NCBI RefSeq assembly: GCF_021730305.1
Contig: NZ_CP032674.1
Coordinates: forward strand, 977,001 to 1,041,000
Reading direction: 5' to 3'
Length of the DNA stretch: 64,000 nucleotides
Origin: Xanthobacter sp. YC-JY1
GTDB taxonomy: Bacteria; Pseudomonadota; Alphaproteobacteria; Rhizobiales; Xanthobacteraceae
Below, in pieces: positions 34,353 to 43,347 of the stretch (the stretch's first letter is position 1; every line of letters starts with the position of its first letter). The notes under the pieces were generated by a model. The model made no database searches. It was not told the DNA's origin and saw nothing but the letters and a program-made list of their open reading frames with translations. Position numbers and translations under genes: made by a program.

Positions 34353-35276
34353 TCAGTTCCCGCCGCGCGCTTCCGGCCGGGGCGCCGCGCCGAATGTCGC
34401 CATCTCGCCTACGAGCCACGCTTCAAGCGCCTTCAATTCCGCGCGGATGGCCGCCTGCGGCGAGATCCATAGCCTCAGGTGCCGCGCGCCGGGCGTGAAG
34501 CCGAACGGCGCCACCAGCCGGCCGGATTGCAATTCGCTCAACGCCAGCATGTGCGGCACCACCGCAACGCCGAGGCCGCAGGCCGCCGCCTGGATGAGCA
34601 GATAGAAATGATCGAAGCTGCGCTGCGCCTTTAGGGTGAGGCCGCCATTGCCGGTCACCTCGGCCCAGTCCCGCCACGCCTCCGGCCGGGTGTTGGTGGC
34701 GAGCAGGTGCGCGCCCGCCAGATCGTCCGGCGTCACCAGCGGCATGGCGGCGAGATAGTCCGGCGCGCAGACCGGGCCGATCCACTCCGCGCCCAGTTCC
34801 CGGATGATGGCGTCGCGCGGTGGGGGGATGGTGGAGGATCGGATCGCCAGCGAGATGTTGTCGCGGCTGAAATCCACCTTGTCGTAGTTCATGTTCAGCT
34901 CCACCTGTACGTCCGGATTGCGGCGGTGGAAGCCGGCCATGCGCGGGATCAGCCAGCACAGCATGATGGAGGCCGAGCAGGAGAGGGTCAGCGGCCCCGG
35001 CCGCACCCGCTCGAGCGTCGCATGGATCACCCCGAACGCGGTCGTCAGTCCCTCGGCGAGCCGCTGTCCCTCGGGTGTCGGGTCGGTGGCGGTCCCCCGG
35101 CGGGCCAGCAACGGCACGCCGAGGGTCGCCTCAAGCGCCTTCACATGCCGGCTCACCGCGCCGTGGGTGACGCACAATTCCTCCGCCGCCCGGCTCATGC
35201 TCCGGTGCCGGGCCGTGGCCTCGAAAGCCCGCAGCGCCACGAGTGATGGCAAGGATTGGCTCGGCTGCTGGGACAT
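34353..35276 (-). CDS. LysR-type regulator of the apionate cassette (GcvA-like)
   Basis: 307 residues from ATG 35276; a TTG nine codons upstream is an alternative. The N-terminus SLPSLVALRAFEATARHRSMSRAAEEL with VTHGAVSRHVKALEATLG is the GcvA/AmpR-type LysR helix-turn-helix. The effector domain runs to about 300. It is divergent from the MFS transporter, and the gap holds a symmetric T-N11-A box. It probably activates the MFS-oxidoisomerase-RLP-kinase operon in response to D-apionate or an intermediate (inference). Confidence 0.87.
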   Translation of the reverse strand: MSQQPSQSLPSLVALRAFEATARHRSMSRAAEELCVTHGAVSRHVKALEATLGVPLLARRGTATDPTPEGQRLAEGLTTAFGVIHATLERVRPGPLTLSCSASIMLCWLIPRMAGFHRRNPDVQVELNMNYDKVDFSRDNISLAIRSSTIPPPRDAIIRELGAEWIGPVCAPDYLAAMPLVTPDDLAGAHLLATNTRPEAWRDWAEVTGNGGLTLKAQRSFDHFYLLIQAAACGLGVAVVPHMLALSELQSGRLVAPFGFTPGARHLRLWISPQAAIRAELKALEAWLVGEMATFGAAPRPEARGGN

Positions 35277-35313
35277 GCTCTGAATGCTCTCGGTTCGCTG
35301 CAATGCAGCATCT

Positions 35314-35349
35314 TTGTTGTGAGTTTAGCTCACATCCAGTGGACAACAA
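35314..35349. promoter_or_regulatory. Nested inverted repeats, candidate LysR operator
   Basis: TGTGAG (35318-35323) and CTCACA (35329-35334) are exact complements around TTTAG; the inner bases T35320 and A35332 give the LysR T-N11-A pattern. Outside it, TTGTTGT (35314-35320) is mirrored by ACAACAA (35343-35349). The site lies 40-75 bases from the LysR start in the divergent promoter. Confidence 0.5.
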
Positions 35350-35486
35350 ATCGATTGTTCCCGAGGGCTCGGGGCGCCTAATGGCTTATGTCCAGCTCCC
35401 CGCGTTCGGCATGCCGCGCGTGGCCGGGAGCCCAAAATCAAGAATGCGCAGACGCCACTTCATCTGCCTTATCTGGGAGGATAACC

Positions 35487-36827
35487 ATGCCTGAGCCCGA
35501 GGTGTCGGCCGTCGAGCGGTCGGCCATCAGCAAGGTCTGCTGGCGGTTGACGCCGTTCATCGGCCTGATGTTCTTCATCAACTTCCTCGACCGAACCGCC
35601 GTGTCCTTCGCCGGCCCCAATGGCATGACGAAGGACCTCGGCCTGACCGCCGCGCAGTTCGGCTTTGCCGCGGGCATCTTCTTCCTCGGCTACATCCTCC
35701 TTGAAGTGCCGAGCAACCTCGCGCTCCACAAGTTCGGCGCGCGGCGCTGGCTCGCCCGCATCATGGTCACCTGGGGCATCGTCGCCCTCCTGTTCACCTG
35801 GGTGAGCAGCGTGGAGGGCCTCTATTTCCTGCGCTTCCTCTTGGGCGTTGCCGAGGCCGGCTTCTTCCCCGGCGCGATCCTCTATCTCAGCCTGTGGGTG
35901 CCCTCGCGTCACCGCAACAAGGTGCTGGCGCTGTTCTACGTGGCGCAGCCGCTCACCATCGTCATCGGTGCGCCGTTCGCCTCGGCGCTGATCGGCGCCG
36001 ATGGCCTGATGGGCCTCGCGGGCTGGCGCATCATGTTCTTCGGTGTCGCCGTGCCGGCCATCGCCGTGGGCGTGATTGCGTGGTTCTACCTCGTGGACAA
36101 GCCGGCCGACGCCAAGTGGCTCACCGCCGCCGAGCGCACGTGGCTGACCACCGAACTGGCGAAGGAAGAAAAGGCCAAGTCCGGGGCCCACAACATCCTC
36201 GCCTCCGGGGCGCTGCTAAACGGGCGAGTGTGGCTGCTCTCGTTCGTCTATTTCGGCCTCATCTACGGCCTCTATGCGCTGGCCTTCTTCCTGCCCACGA
36301 TCATTTCCGGCTTCGAGGCGCAGTTCGGCTCCAAGTTCAGTGTGATGCAGAAGGGCTACATCACCGCCATTCCCTATCTGCCCGCGGCGTTCGCCCTGGT
36401 GCTGTGGAGCCGGCAGGCGGCGAAGACCGGCGTGAAGCCGTGGCACGTGGGCCTGCCCGCTCTGGTCGGCGCCCTGTCCATCCCGGTGGCGCTCTACATG
36501 AGCTCGCCGGCGGCGACGGTGGCGGTCATCACGGTCACGGCCTGCGCCATCTTCTCGGTGCTGCCGAACTTCTGGGCCATCCCCGCCCGCTTCCTGTCCG
36601 GCGCTGGCGCTGCGGCGGGCATCGCCCTCATCAACACGGTGGGCAACGCGGCCGGCTTTGCGGCACCCTTCATCACGGGATGGGTGAAGGATACCACCGG
36701 CTCCTTCCAGGCGGCGATGCTGCTGGTGGGCGGCTTCATGCTCCTCTCCGCCGTGCTGACCCTGGTGGTGGCGCGGCAGGGTGATCGCGTCGCCGACGGC
36801 ACCGCGGCTCCGGCGCGCTCGGCCTGA
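35487..36827 (+). CDS. MFS transporter, anion:cation symporter family (probable D-apionate uptake)
   Basis: 446 residues with about 12 hydrophobic helices. FINFLDRTAVSFAGPNG in the first helix, LLEVPSNLALHKFGARRWLARIM after helix 2 and GVAEAGFFPGAILY in helix 4 are ACS-family signatures. TGGGAGG at 35474-35480 sets the ATG at 35487; codons upstream in frame lack a site. It leads the operon that encodes the oxidoisomerase, RuBisCO-like protein and kinase, so D-apionate or a related branched sugar acid is the likely substrate (inference). It shares the KPADAKWLTAAE loop with the rhamnonate-cassette MFS at 7007. Confidence 0.86.
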   Translation: MPEPEVSAVERSAISKVCWRLTPFIGLMFFINFLDRTAVSFAGPNGMTKDLGLTAAQFGFAAGIFFLGYILLEVPSNLALHKFGARRWLARIMVTWGIVALLFTWVSSVEGLYFLRFLLGVAEAGFFPGAILYLSLWVPSRHRNKVLALFYVAQPLTIVIGAPFASALIGADGLMGLAGWRIMFFGVAVPAIAVGVIAWFYLVDKPADAKWLTAAERTWLTTELAKEEKAKSGAHNILASGALLNGRVWLLSFVYFGLIYGLYALAFFLPTIISGFEAQFGSKFSVMQKGYITAIPYLPAAFALVLWSRQAAKTGVKPWHVGLPALVGALSIPVALYMSSPAATVAVITVTACAIFSVLPNFWAIPARFLSGAGAAAGIALINTVGNAAGFAAPFITGWVKDTTGSFQAAMLLVGGFMLLSAVLTLVVARQGDRVADGTAAPARSA

Positions 36828-36891
36828 GGGCCCCACAGAACAAACGCAGGGGCCGGCCCCGCCGGCGCCGATGCAGACGACGGGAGAAACA

Positions 36892-37724
36892 TGATGGATG
36901 CGAAGATCGCGCTGTTCGGCGCCGGCGGAAAGATGGGCGTGCGCCTGTCCAAGAACCTCGCCAAGACGGACTTCCGCGTGGCCCATGTGGAGGTCAGCGA
37001 GGTCGGCCGCAAGCGGCTCAAGGACGAGGTGGGCGTCGACTGCATCGAGGTGGATGCCGCCCTCGACGGCGCCGACGTGGTGATCCTCGCCGTGCCGGAT
37101 ACGCTCATCGGCAAGGTCTCGCACGCCATCTCGCCGAAGCTGAAGGCGGGCACCATGGTGATGCTGCTGGACGCCGCAGCGCCCTTCGCCGGCCATCTGC
37201 CGGAGCGGCCGGACCTCATCTACTTCGTCTCGCACCCCTGCCATCCGTTGATTTTCAACGACGAGACCACTGAGGAAGGCCGCCGCGACTATTTCGGCGG
37301 CGTCGCGGCGAAGCAGTCCATCACCTCCGCGCTGATGCAGGGGCCGGACGAGGCGTTCGCGCTGGGCGAGGCGGTGGCGAAGGCCATCTACGCCCCCATC
37401 CTGCGCTCCTATCGCCTGACCGTTGAACAGATGGCGATCCTGGAGCCGGGCCTGTCCGAGACCATCTGCGCCACCCTGCTCGATGTCATGCGCGAAGCCA
37501 TGGACGAGACGGTGCGGCGGGGGGTGCCGGCGGAGTGCGCGCGGGACTTCCTGCTGGGCCACATGAACATCCTTGCGGCGGTGACGTTCAAAGAGATTCC
37601 GGGCATGTTCTCAGATGCTTGCAACAAGGCCATCCAGTTCGGCAAGCCGCGGCTGATGCGGGACGACTGGCTCAAGTGCCTGGACAATGACGAGATCGCC
37701 GAGAGCATCCGCCGCATCACCTGA
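36892..37724 (+). CDS. apnO: Probable D-apionate oxidoisomerase (6PGDH-like dehydrogenase)
   Basis: 277 residues. An N-terminal Rossmann fold opens IALFGAGGKMGVRLSKNL, followed by a 6-phosphogluconate-dehydrogenase-like helical C-domain (AILEPGLSETICATLLDVMREAMDE and LLGHMNILAAVTF). FVSHPCHPLIF sits at the domain interface. This fold and the neighbours (RuBisCO-like protein, DUF1537 kinase, ACS transporter) match ApnO, which oxidises and isomerises D-apionate to 3-oxo-isoapionate with NAD. GGGAGAA lies before tandem ATGs. It follows the MFS gene by 64 bases. The reaction rests on context plus fold, not on proven active-site residues. Confidence 0.75.
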
Positions 37725-37750
37725 GCGGCGCCAGCTTCCCCGAGAGTCCG

Positions 37751-37777
37751 ACCAATTCCTTAACAAAGACAATTGGT
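37751..37777. promoter_or_regulatory. Inverted repeat upstream of the RuBisCO-like gene
   Basis: ACCAATT (37751-37757) and AATTGGT (37771-37777) are exact complements with a 13-base AT-rich spacer, 38-64 bases before the RLP start. It may be an operator or part of a secondary promoter within the operon; no matching regulator is evident. Confidence 0.4.
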
Positions 37778-37814
37778 TGGGCTCGCTTGACAGACGACCT
37801 TGGGAACCCGTGTG

Positions 37815-39059
37815 ATGAGCGATCGTGTCCATGCCACCTACTGGATGGAGACCGGGGGCGACCCGGCGCGGACGGCGGAGGTCATCGCCGGGGAGCAGTC
37901 GAGCGGCACCTTCGTGGCGCTGGCCACCGAGACGGCGGAGCTGAAGCAGCGCTCGGGGGCGAAAGTCGAGCGTCTCGAGATACTTGATGTGGTGGACCGG
38001 CCCAGCCTGCCGGGCGCCATGGCGTCCGATCGCTATACCCGGGCGACGCTCGAACTGTCCTGGCCGGTGGAGAATTTCGGCCCATCCTTGCCGAACCTGA
38101 TGTCTACCATCGCCGGCAATCTGTTCGAGTTACACCAGGTTTCCGGGCTGCGTATCACCGGCCTTCAGCTGCCATTCGGGTACACGTCAGCTTTCAAGGG
38201 TCCGGCGTTCGGCATTTCCGGCACCCGCCGCCTCGCCGGTGTCTCGGAGGGGCCCATCATCGGGACCATCATCAAGCCCTCCATCGGCCTCACGGCGGAG
38301 GAGACGGCGCAGCAGGTGCGTGAGCTGATCGCCGGCGACATCGACTTCATCAAGGACGACGAACTGCAGGCCGATGGCGGCCGCTGCCCGTTCGAGGAGC
38401 GGGCGCGTGCGGTGATGCGGGTGGTGAACGATGCCGCCGACCGGCGGGGCCGCAAGGTGATGGTGGCCTTCAACATCACCGGCGACCTGGATGAGATGCG
38501 CCGCCGTCATGACCTCGTGCTGGAGCTGGGGGGCACCTGCGTGATGGTCTGCCTCAATTCCATCGGCCTCGTGGGGGTGCGGGAGATCGCCCGCCACGCC
38601 CAGTTGCCGTTGCACGGCCACCGCGCCGGCTGGGGCACTCTTTACCGCGCCCCGGCGCTGGGGTGGGACTATGCCCCCTGGCAGCAGCTGTGGCGGCTGG
38701 CGGGGGTGGACCACCTGCATGTGAACGGGCTCTACAACAAGTTCTCCGAGAGCAATGAGAGCGTCATCGCCGCCGCCCGCGCGGTGCTGTCGCCCATCAA
38801 TGCCGATGCCCCCATGGAGGCCATGCCGGTCTTCTCCTCCGGCCAGACCGGACGGCAGGCAGCGGAGACCTATGCCGCCATCGGCTGCGCCGATCTCATC
38901 CACACGGCGGGCGGTGGCATCTTCGGCCATCCCGCCGGGGTGCCGGCGGGCGTCGAAGCGCTCCGGGCGGCCTGGCGGGCGGCCATGGCGGGGGCGAGCC
39001 TCGAGGACGAGGCGAGCCGCAACACTGCGCTGAAGACCGCGCTCGGCTTCTGGCGATGA
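37815..39059 (+). CDS. RuBisCO-like protein (form IV), probable 3-oxo-isoapionate-4-phosphate decarboxylase or transcarboxylase/hydrolase
   Basis: 414 residues from ATG 37815 (ribosome-binding site weak; a TTG five codons earlier is possible). RuBisCO large-subunit architecture with N-domain and TIM barrel. Catalytic-site equivalents are kept: K154 in GTIIKPSIGLT, the carbamylation Lys180 with D182 and E183 in IDFIKDDE, His in LPLHGHRAGWG, and a loop-6 Lys309 in NGLYNKFSE. The loop-6 and phosphate-site surroundings differ from carboxylating forms, so it is not a CO2-fixing RuBisCO. In D-apionate pathways such proteins are OiaX (decarboxylase giving erythrulose phosphate) or OiaT (transcarboxylase/hydrolase giving 3-phosphoglycerate and glycolate). 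Which one cannot be settled by eye. Its stop overlaps the kinase start (ATGA). Confidence 0.8.
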   Translation: MSDRVHATYWMETGGDPARTAEVIAGEQSSGTFVALATETAELKQRSGAKVERLEILDVVDRPSLPGAMASDRYTRATLELSWPVENFGPSLPNLMSTIAGNLFELHQVSGLRITGLQLPFGYTSAFKGPAFGISGTRRLAGVSEGPIIGTIIKPSIGLTAEETAQQVRELIAGDIDFIKDDELQADGGRCPFEERARAVMRVVNDAADRRGRKVMVAFNITGDLDEMRRRHDLVLELGGTCVMVCLNSIGLVGVREIARHAQLPLHGHRAGWGTLYRAPALGWDYAPWQQLWRLAGVDHLHVNGLYNKFSESNESVIAAARAVLSPINADAPMEAMPVFSSGQTGRQAAETYAAIGCADLIHTAGGGIFGHPAGVPAGVEALRAAWRAAMAGASLEDEASRNTALKTALGFWR

Positions 39060-40429
39060 CCTCTGAGGCGAAGACCGGGGCGGCGCTGCCGGAGGGCCTG
39101 CTCCTCGCCTATTATGGCGACGACTTCACCGGCTCCACCGATGCGCTGGAGGCGATCACGGCGGCCGGCGTGCCCTCGGTGCTGTTCCTGCGCCCGCCCA
39201 CCGAGGACATGCGCGCGCGCTTTCCCCATGCCCGGGCCATCGGCCTTGCCGGCTCCTCGCGCGGGCGCTCGCCGGAGTGGATGGACAAGGAGCTGCCGCC
39301 CCTGTTCGCCCGCCTCGCCGCGCTGGGCGCGCCTGTGCTGCACTACAAGGTGTGCTCCACCTTTGATTCCGCGCCGCATGTGGGCTCCATCGGCCGCGCC
39401 ATCGATCTCGGGGTGAAGCAGATGGGCGGCGCCTGGTCGCCCATGGTGGTGGGCGTGCCGCGCCTTGGCCGCTACCAGATGTTCGGCAACCTGTTCGTCA
39501 CCTGGAACGGCACCACCTACCGGCTCGACCGCCACCCCACCATGTCGCGCCATCCGGTGACGCCCATGGACGAGGCGGACCTCTCCCGCCACCTCGCGCG
39601 CCAGACGGACCGGCGCATCGCCCTCATCGATCTCGCCGAGATCCGCTCCGGCAAGGCGCAAGCGCGCTGCGCGGCGCTGCGGGGTGATGACGCGCCCGTG
39701 GTGCTCATCGACGTGATGGACGAGGCCACGCTGGTGGAGGCCGGACGGCTCATCTGGGAGAATCGGGGAGACGGCCTGTTCTCCGCCTCCTCCTCCGGCC
39801 TGCAATATGCGCTCGCTGCCTATTGGCGCAGCCTCGGCCTGCTGCCGGAAACGCCGGGCCTGCCCAAAGCCGTGCCCGTGGAGAAGATCGCCGTGGTCTC
39901 GGGCAGTTGCTCGCCGGTGACGGCGGCGCAACTGGCTCATGCCCGCGCCGCCGGCTTCCACACGGAGCGGCTGGACCTGCCCCGCGCGCTCTCGGAGGCT
40001 GACGGGCCGGCGGAAATCGCCCGCGCGGTCGCTTCCGCCGTGGATGCGCTCTCGCGCGGCCAGAGCCCCGTCATCTACAGCGCTGAGGGGCCGGATGATG
40101 CGGCCGTCACCGGCTTCGACGCCACCGCAGCCGCGGCCGGCCTCTCCCGTGCCGATGCGGCGCGGCGGGTGGGCACGGTGCTGGCGGAGATCATGCGCCG
40201 CATCGTGGAGAGCGGCGCGGTGCGGCGGGTGATGGTGGCGGGCGGCGATAGTTCCGGCGAGGTGATGGAGGCGCTCAACATTTTCGCCCTGGACATCGTC
40301 GCCGGCCTCGCCCCCGGCGCCCCCCTGTGCCGGGCATGGTCGGACGACGCCCTCTATGACGGGCTGGAACTGGTGCTGAAGGGCGGTCAGATGGGGCCGA
40401 CCGATTTCTTCCCGCAGGTGAAGGGCTGA
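39056..40429 (+). CDS. oiaK: DUF1537 four-carbon acid sugar kinase family protein, probable 3-oxo-isoapionate kinase
   Basis: 457 residues, full length. N-terminal sugar-binding domain with YYGDDFTGSTDALEA and the SSRGRSPEWM loop; the C-terminal nucleotide-binding domain has VSGSCSPVTAAQL near 280 and VMVAGGDSSGEVMEAL with LKGGQMG near the end. The family phosphorylates acid sugars (threonate, erythronate, denovonate, 3-oxo-isoapionate). Its 4-base overlap with the RuBisCO-like gene implies translational coupling, so it most likely supplies 3-oxo-isoapionate 4-phosphate to that enzyme. It ends the operon and a weak terminator follows. Confidence 0.8.
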   Translation: MTSEAKTGAALPEGLLLAYYGDDFTGSTDALEAITAAGVPSVLFLRPPTEDMRARFPHARAIGLAGSSRGRSPEWMDKELPPLFARLAALGAPVLHYKVCSTFDSAPHVGSIGRAIDLGVKQMGGAWSPMVVGVPRLGRYQMFGNLFVTWNGTTYRLDRHPTMSRHPVTPMDEADLSRHLARQTDRRIALIDLAEIRSGKAQARCAALRGDDAPVVLIDVMDEATLVEAGRLIWENRGDGLFSASSSGLQYALAAYWRSLGLLPETPGLPKAVPVEKIAVVSGSCSPVTAAQLAHARAAGFHTERLDLPRALSEADGPAEIARAVASAVDALSRGQSPVIYSAEGPDDAAVTGFDATAAAAGLSRADAARRVGTVLAEIMRRIVESGAVRRVMVAGGDSSGEVMEALNIFALDIVAGLAPGAPLCRAWSDDALYDGLELVLKGGQMGPTDFFPQVKG

Positions 40430-40814
40430 GGCGCGCCGTACTCGGATAGCCGCGGCTCAGACGCCCGGCTTGCCTTGATGGCGCCGGCCCCGTGTGCGGG
40501 CCTCATTTTCGTGATCATGAAAGACCTCAGCCGCAGGTGCCCAACTGGCATCTGGCGGCCGGGCGGCTTGCCCACGTGCCACCGGAGCAAAGGGAGTCGG
40601 AGCGCAGGCGGGGCCGGTCGCTGCCCGGCGCGGCGCGTGCCGAACCCACCAGATGATACCCCATGCGCCAAAATAACCGTCCGCGCCCCTGAGCCGGGCG
40701 GATGGACGTGGCTGGACTGTCTAAAGTCAAAGCGGCAGCTCTCAAGGAGGCGCATATTGCACGCGAAAATCGCGCGCGACGCAGATCAACAAAATGCGTG
40801 CAAGGGAGGGCCGG
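40430..40814. other. Intergenic region between kinase and sulfatase genes
   Basis: 385 bases without a gene I can support. It begins with the terminator-like stem at 40486-40509 and ends in the sulfatase leader, where GGGAGGG at 40804-40810 is a strong ribosome-binding site. No clear sigma-70 promoter was seen. Confidence 0.5.
40486..40509 (+). terminator. Probable terminator of the apionate operon
   Basis: GGCCC (40486-40490) and GGGCC (40498-40502) pair around CGTGTGC, with an extra C-G pair possible by a one-base bulge; TCATTTT follows. Short stem, 56 bases after the kinase stop. Confidence 0.5.
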
Positions 40815-43328
40815 ATGCTCCGTTCGATCATTTTCCCATGTCTTGCTGTGGCAGTCGCCATTGTGCCGGTAGCGGGGTCCCGGGCTCAGGACATCCGCGG
40901 TGTTCCGGGCGCGCCGGATGCGGTCATGACGCTGCCCGGTCTTCAGTTGCCGGCGCCGTCCCCGCCCTTCGTCGGCCGGATCCTGCCCGATACCGTCGAC
41001 AGCACCCCGGCTTGGCCGCCGCAGGTGATGCCGCCCGCAGCGGCGCCCAACGTCCTGCTCATTCTCACCGATGACGTGGGCTTTGCGGCCCCCTCCACTT
41101 TCGGCGGCGTCATCCCTACGCCGACGCTGGACGAGGTGGCGAACGAGGGCCTGCGCTATACCACCTTCCACACCACCGCCTTGTGCTCGCCCACCCGCGC
41201 GGCGCTGCTGACCGGCCGCAACCACCATCAGGTCGGCTTCGGCGACATCAGCGAGCTTTCCAGCGGCTATCCCGGCTACAACGCCATCATCCCGCCGGAG
41301 ACCGCCACCCTCGGCGCCATCCTCAGGCAGAACGGCTATGCCACGGCCTGGTTCGGCAAGAACCACAACGTGCCGCCATGGGAGGCGAGCACCGTCGGCC
41401 CGTTCACCAACTGGCCGGGGGGCCTCGGCTTCGATTATTTCTACGGCTTCGTCGGCGGCGACACGAGCCAGTGGCAGCCGGGCAACCTGTTCCGCAATAC
41501 CACGCCGATCCATCCTTATGACGGTCATCCCGGCTGGAACCTGACCACGGCCATGGCGGATGACGCCATCGACTATATCCGCCGGAACGTGGAGATCGCG
41601 CCGACCCGGCCGTGGTTCATCCATTACGCTCCCGGTGGCACCCACGCGCCCCACCACCCGACGAAGGCGTGGGTGGAGAAGATCGAGCAGATGCATCTGT
41701 TCGACGAGGGGTGGGAAACTCTGCGCGACCGCATCTTCGCCAACCAGAAGAAGCTCGGCGTCATCCCCGCCAATGCGGAGCTGCCGGCCTGGCCGGCCGA
41801 CATGCTGAAGCGCTGGAACGATCTGACCGACGTGGAGAAGAAGCTCTTCATCCGGCAGGCCAATGTCTATGCCGCCTACCTCGCTTATACCGATCATGAG
41901 ATCGGGCGCGTCATCGAGGAGGTGAAGCGGCTCGGCCAGCTCGACAACACGCTCATCATCTATATCAGCGGCGACAACGGGTCGAGCGGGGAAGGCTCGG
42001 TCAACGGCACGCCCAACGAGGTGATGTATTTCAACGGCGTCGCGCTGAACGCCGAGGAGCAGATGCCCTGGTACGACGCCTGGGGCACCGACCAGACCTA
42101 CAACCACATGGCGGTGGGCTGGACCTGGGCCTTCGACACGCCCTATCGCTGGACCAAGCAGGTGGCCTCGCACTTCGGCGGCACCCGCAACGGCATGGCC
42201 ATCTCGTGGCCGGCGAAGATCAAGGACCACGGGGGCATCCGCGGGCAGTTCCACCACGTGATCGACATCGCCCCGACGATCCTCGAACTCGTGGGCGTGC
42301 CTCAGCCCAACTTCGTCAACGGCATCGCGCAGCGGCCCATGGACGGCGTGTCCATGGCCTATACGCTGCCGGCGCAGAACAAGGCGCTGCCCTCCACGCG
42401 GAAGACGCAGTATTTCGAGATCCTCGGCAACCGCGCCATCTACAATGATGGCTGGATCGCCAGCACCACCCCGCCGGTGCCGCCGTGGGCGACGATCACC
42501 GATGCCCGCCCGTCGGATGTGATGAACGGCTATGCCTGGGAGCTGTACAAGCTCGCCGACGACCCGACGCAACTGCACGACCTCGCCAAGGCAGAGCCCG
42601 CCAAGCTCAAGGCGATGCAGGAGCTGTTCATCATGGAGGGCCAGAGGAACCAGGTCTTCCCGCTGAACAATTCCATCGCCGCCATGATCGCGCCGCGTCC
42701 CGGCCCGGCCGCCGGCCGCAGCCACTTCGTCTATACCGGCCCCTCCTGCTGCACCCAGGCGAATGCGGCGCCGAGCATTCTCAACCGCTCCTTCCGCATC
42801 ACCGCCGACATCACCGTGCCGGCCGATGGCGGCAGCGGCGTTCTGGTCACGCAGGGCGGCCGCTTCGCCGGATGGGGGCTCTATCTGAAGGACGGCAAGC
42901 CGACCTTCACCATGAACCTGCTCAATCTGAAGCGGCCCAAATGGCAGGCGGCGCAGGCGCTGGCCGCAGGCCGGCACACGCTGGTGTTCGACTTCGCGCT
43001 GGTCCAGCAGGGCGAGGTCCCGTTCGGACATGGCGGGACGGGCGTGCTCACCGTGGACGGGACGGAAGCGGCGAAGCTGACCCTGCCGCACACGACGCCC
43101 TTCACCTTCGCCTGGGACGAGACCTTCGACGTGGGCCAGGACACCGGCACCCCGGTGGATGATGCCGACTATCAGGTCCCGGCCCTGTTCACCGGGAAGA
43201 TCGGCTCCATCGACGTCGATCTGGGGGACGGCTCCGTCTCGCTGGAGTCGATGAACGCGTGGTTGAAGGCGGCGTCCACCCGCGACGTCGAGCATCCGGC
43301 GCCGGGTGTCACGCCGGCGGGGAAATAG
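40815..43328 (+). CDS. Secreted sulfatase (arylsulfatase family)
   Basis: 837 residues from ATG 40815. Residues 1-24 form a signal peptide (ends SRA-QDI). The sulfatase core starts at NVLLILTDDVGFA with metal-binding Asp residues; the formylglycine site is Cys124 in CSPTRAALLTGR, which needs a formylglycine-generating enzyme. Further active-site parts are GKNHN (Lys/His) and ISGDNGSSGEGS. A C-terminal beta domain covers about 620-820. This long group (near 800 residues) resembles Pseudomonas-type arylsulfatases fused to a C-terminal module. It hydrolyses sulfate esters, probably in the periplasm. It converges on the sulfite dehydrogenase genes across a perfect hairpin. Confidence 0.9.
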   Translation: MLRSIIFPCLAVAVAIVPVAGSRAQDIRGVPGAPDAVMTLPGLQLPAPSPPFVGRILPDTVDSTPAWPPQVMPPAAAPNVLLILTDDVGFAAPSTFGGVIPTPTLDEVANEGLRYTTFHTTALCSPTRAALLTGRNHHQVGFGDISELSSGYPGYNAIIPPETATLGAILRQNGYATAWFGKNHNVPPWEASTVGPFTNWPGGLGFDYFYGFVGGDTSQWQPGNLFRNTTPIHPYDGHPGWNLTTAMADDAIDYIRRNVEIAPTRPWFIHYAPGGTHAPHHPTKAWVEKIEQMHLFDEGWETLRDRIFANQKKLGVIPANAELPAWPADMLKRWNDLTDVEKKLFIRQANVYAAYLAYTDHEIGRVIEEVKRLGQLDNTLIIYISGDNGSSGEGSVNGTPNEVMYFNGVALNAEEQMPWYDAWGTDQTYNHMAVGWTWAFDTPYRWTKQVASHFGGTRNGMAISWPAKIKDHGGIRGQFHHVIDIAPTILELVGVPQPNFVNGIAQRPMDGVSMAYTLPAQNKALPSTRKTQYFEILGNRAIYNDGWIASTTPPVPPWATITDARPSDVMNGYAWELYKLADDPTQLHDLAKAEPAKLKAMQELFIMEGQRNQVFPLNNSIAAMIAPRPGPAAGRSHFVYTGPSCCTQANAAPSILNRSFRITADITVPADGGSGVLVTQGGRFAGWGLYLKDGKPTFTMNLLNLKRPKWQAAQALAAGRHTLVFDFALVQQGEVPFGHGGTGVLTVDGTEAAKLTLPHTTPFTFAWDETFDVGQDTGTPVDDADYQVPALFTGKIGSIDVDLGDGSVSLESMNAWLKAASTRDVEHPAPGVTPAGK

Positions 43329-43347
43329 GCCGTCAGACGACGCAGCT

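Noticed and set aside
37815-39059. Carbon-fixing RuBisCO large subunit
   Set aside because: Length, loop-6 context and missing phosphate-site motifs place it in form IV, with no small subunit or Calvin-cycle genes nearby. Its neighbours indicate sugar-acid catabolism.
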